Assembly (NCBI GenBank): GCA_007130555.1
Contig: SLSH01000173.1
Coordinates: forward strand, 1-6,694
From: Bacteroidales bacterium
Lineage (GTDB): Bacteria > Bacteroidota > Bacteroidia > Bacteroidales > ML635J-15
DNA: 6,694 nucleotides
Direction of reading: 5' to 3'
Shown: one piece after another, positions 4,601 through 6,694 of the stretch
Layout: each line of letters starts with the position of its first letter
Numbering within the stretch: the first letter of the stretch is position 1
Notes under the pieces: generated by a model
What the model saw: only the letters and a program-made list of their open reading frames with translations
The model's database searches: none
Told to the model about the DNA's origin: nothing
Program-made: the position numbers and the translations under genes

Positions 4601-5893
4601 ATGATAATAAGAACAATTATGTTGAATAATAATAATGAAATAATTAAGGGATTATTAAGATTTACTACAGCAGGTAGTGTTGATGACGGAAAAAGTACTT
4701 TAATAGGCAGGCTGCTTTACGACAGTAAAACAATTTTAGAAGACCAGCTTCAGCATATAACGGATGTTAGTAATAGAAAAGGACAAAAAGAAATTGACTT
4801 GTCTCTTTTAACAGACGGATTAAAAGCGGAACGGGAACAAGGTATTACAATAGATGTAGCATACAGATATTTCAGCACTCCAAAAAGAAAATTTATTATC
4901 GCAGATACTCCCGGACATATTCAATATACGCGAAATATGGTAACCGGAGCATCTACAGTAGATTTAGCCATTATTCTTATTGATGTAAGAAATGGAGTAT
5001 TAGAACAAACTATCAGACATACTTATATAACATCCTTATTAGGAATTAAGCGTATTATTTTTTGCGTAAATAAAATGGATTTGGTTAATTTTTCCGAACA
5101 TAGTTATCTTGATATTAAAAACAGTTTACAGGAATTATCCGATACATTAAATATCGAAAAACCGTATTATATCCCAATATCAGCAAAATTAGGAGATAAT
5201 GTAGTAGATGTTTCGGAAAATATGAAATGGTATCAAGGAGTCACTTTATTGGAATATATTGAAAATGTAAGAATATTTGAAGATGTAAATTTTAAAACCC
5301 TCAGATTTCCTGTACAATATGTTATTCGTCCAAAATCAGACGATTTTCACGATTTTAGAAGTTATGCCGGCAGAATCGAAAGCGGGATTTTAAAAAAAAA
5401 TCAAGATGTTATTGTACTGCCTTCCGGAAATAAAACAAAAATTAAAGAAATATATAAGTATAATAATAGTATTTACGAGGCTTTGCCCAAAGAATGTGTT
5501 TCGGTTACATTGCAAGACGAGATTGATATCAGCAGAGGAGATTTAATAGTATGTGAAAATATGCCACCCGAAATTAACAGTAAATTTTCTTTAATGATTT
5601 GCTGGTTTTCAAATATTCCTTTACAAGTGAATGGAAAATATTTATTACGACATACTTCCAACGAAGTAAAATGTATTGTTGAGTCAATAGATTATAAAGT
5701 AAATATTAATAATCTTGAAAAAGACTCCGGTGTTAATGATTTATTGATGAATGAAATAGCTCAAATTACGATTAAAACAGCTAAGCCTATATTTTATGAT
5801 GATTACAGAATAAATAAAACAACAGGTAGCATCATACTGATAAATGAAATGACTAATGAAACTATTGCGGCAGGTATGATTATTAAAAAATAA
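4601..5893 (+). CDS. cysN: Sulfate adenylyltransferase large subunit (GTPase)
   Basis: This EF-Tu-like GTPase drives APS synthesis by CysD through GTP hydrolysis. At 430 residues it has the length of a stand-alone CysN; there is no C-terminal APS kinase (CysC) domain, which would bring it to about 630. The G motifs are G1 GSVDDGKST (25-33), G2 around EQGITIDVAYRYF (79-91), G3 DTPGH (102-106), G4 NKMD (157-160) and G5 SAKLGDN (194-200). RPKSDDFHDFRSYAG (243-257) opens the beta-barrel domain 2, and domain 3 runs to the end. The ATG at 4601 follows the cysD stop by three bases. A second in-frame ATG at 4619 would give a protein six residues shorter that still includes LLRFTTAGS. An AGGAAGG lies at 4581-4587, closer to the first ATG but still 13 bases away, so the start is not settled. 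Confidence 0.97.
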   Translation: MIIRTIMLNNNNEIIKGLLRFTTAGSVDDGKSTLIGRLLYDSKTILEDQLQHITDVSNRKGQKEIDLSLLTDGLKAEREQGITIDVAYRYFSTPKRKFIIADTPGHIQYTRNMVTGASTVDLAIILIDVRNGVLEQTIRHTYITSLLGIKRIIFCVNKMDLVNFSEHSYLDIKNSLQELSDTLNIEKPYYIPISAKLGDNVVDVSENMKWYQGVTLLEYIENVRIFEDVNFKTLRFPVQYVIRPKSDDFHDFRSYAGRIESGILKKNQDVIVLPSGNKTKIKEIYKYNNSIYEALPKECVSVTLQDEIDISRGDLIVCENMPPEINSKFSLMICWFSNIPLQVNGKYLLRHTSNEVKCIVESIDYKVNINNLEKDSGVNDLLMNEIAQITIKTAKPIFYDDYRINKTTGSIILINEMTNETIAAGMIIKK

Positions 5894-5899
5894 ATAAAA

Positions 5900-6694
5900 A
5901 TGCTTAAAAATTCAGAACTACAGCGTTATACGCGTCAAATAAGAATAAAAGATATAGGAATACAGGGACAAACTAAAATAAAAAATGCAAAGGTGTTTGT
6001 TGTCGGAGCAGGTGGTTTGGGGTGTCCGATTCTTATATATCTGGCATCTATGGGGGTTGGTGAAATCGGTTTTATTGATAATGATTTTGTTGATGAAACA
6101 AATTTACACCGTCAAATTTTATTCTCACAGAATGATTTGAATGAACCTAAAGCAGAAGTAGCTTATAAAAAATTAAAAGTGATAAATCCATACTGTAAAT
6201 ATAAAGCATATTTTGATAAATTAGACTGTAAGAATGTTATTGAAATATTTTCGAAATATGATATAATTGTTGAAGCAAGTGATAATTTTTCTACAAAATA
6301 TTTGTCAAATGATGCTTGTGTAATTCTTAATAAACCGTTGGTTTATGCTTCAGCAAATAGTTTTATGGGACAAGTGGCGGTTTTTAATTATAAAGGGAGT
6401 GCAACATTAAGATGTATTTTTCCTAAAATACCGAATCCCCTGGAAGTCCCTACTTGTTCGCAAACAGGGGTTTTAGGTTCTATCCCGGGAATTATCGGAA
6501 ATATACAAGCTACAGAAGTTATTAAGATAATAACAGGGATAGGAGAAATACTTAGTAATGGAATTCTATGTTGTGATTTTCTGAAAAATGAGTTCTTTGT
6601 TTTTAATTTAAAAAGAAATATTAAACTAGAAAATATTACCGAATTAAAGGAAAACGAGTATAATAATCATTGCGAAATAAAATCTGAGATAAAA
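5900..6694 (+). CDS. ThiF/MoeB/HesA-family E1-like adenylyltransferase (C-terminus cut by window edge)
   Basis: This enzyme adenylates the C-terminal glycine of a ubiquitin-like sulfur carrier (ThiS, MoaD or a relative) so that it can receive sulfur as a thiocarboxylate. The ATG at 5900, six bases after cysN, opens 265 codons to the window end without a stop. Residues 9-28 (RYTRQIRIKDIGIQGQTKIK) are the usual N-terminus. The nucleotide-binding GAGGLG is at 36-41, acidic IDND at 59-62, the arginine finger in NLHRQILF at 68-75 (Arg71), and the ATP aspartate in EASDNF at 125-130. Cys186 in PTCSQTGVLG matches the catalytic cysteine position. Of the MoeB zinc pair CxxC, only Cys172 remains (TLRC, 169-172). 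The residues after about 240 resemble the linker that precedes a rhodanese domain in Bacteroidota ThiF-like proteins as I recall them, but that domain would be off the edge. Its carrier cannot be told from this sequence, so no symbol is given. Confidence 0.93.
   Translation, partial: MLKNSELQRYTRQIRIKDIGIQGQTKIKNAKVFVVGAGGLGCPILIYLASMGVGEIGFIDNDFVDETNLHRQILFSQNDLNEPKAEVAYKKLKVINPYCKYKAYFDKLDCKNVIEIFSKYDIIVEASDNFSTKYLSNDACVILNKPLVYASANSFMGQVAVFNYKGSATLRCIFPKIPNPLEVPTCSQTGVLGSIPGIIGNIQATEVIKIITGIGEILSNGILCCDFLKNEFFVFNLKRNIKLENITELKENEYNNHCEIKSEIK

Noticed and set aside
5473..5661. Open frame of 62 codons on the minus strand inside cysN
   Set aside because: It is a short antisense frame within the third domain of CysN with nothing to support translation.
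4601..5893. CysN-CysC fusion
   Set aside because: The protein stops at 430 residues, directly after domain 3, and no second P-loop kinase motif is present.
1..6694. Defence island, mobile element, CRISPR or tRNA
   Set aside because: Reading through the gaps and both strands showed only regulator, repair and sulfur-assimilation genes, with no transposase, integrase, regularly spaced repeats or cloverleaf.

Overview
The window is AT-rich and reads as chromosomal DNA from a member of the Bacteroidota. Three things suggest this: the N-terminal UvrA sequence is of the Bacteroidota type, Shine-Dalgarno signals are weak or absent before most starts, and the two regulatory gaps contain TAnnTTTG-like -7 hexamers. 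The phylum call is an inference from recalled family features, with no search behind it. There is no sign of phage, insertion sequence, CRISPR, tRNA or rRNA.

Layout. On the minus strand, from right to left, lie a Crp/Fnr-family regulator (1139-1828), an Rrf2-family regulator (726-1136, two bases after the first) and the N-terminal 207 codons of uvrA (1-621, running off the left edge). Divergently, on the plus strand, starts a tight operon: a PiT-superfamily sulfate permease of the CysP type (start taken at 1947), an APS reductase (cysH, 2991), ATP sulfurylase small and large subunits (cysD 3692, cysN 4601) and a ThiF/MoeB/HesA-type E1-like adenylyltransferase (5900, running off the right edge). 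Gaps between the plus-strand genes are only 3-14 bases.

Function. The plus-strand genes form an assimilatory sulfate pathway. CysP would import sulfate, CysDN would activate it to APS with ATP and GTP, and CysH, which carries the Cys-Cys/Cys-x-x-Cys iron-sulfur ligands of the APS-using class, would reduce APS directly to sulfite. This fits the absence of an APS kinase (no cysC gene and no CysC fusion on CysN). Sulfite reductase is not in the window and may lie downstream. The E1-like gene at the end suggests that the sulfide made here may feed a protein-thiocarboxylate sulfur carrier (thiamine, molybdopterin, or a cysteine/homocysteine route).

Regulation. The divergent Crp/Fnr plus Rrf2 pair is the natural candidate for controlling the operon. 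The Rrf2 protein has a four-cysteine set that could hold an Fe-S cluster. The Crp-like protein lacks the cAMP-contact residues and has a non-standard recognition helix. The 118-base divergent gap holds a perfect tandem 9-bp repeat, a palindrome and two -7-like motifs. Most of the window is ordinary metabolism. The less routine parts are the regulator pair, the intergenic architecture and the E1-like enzyme in a sulfate operon.
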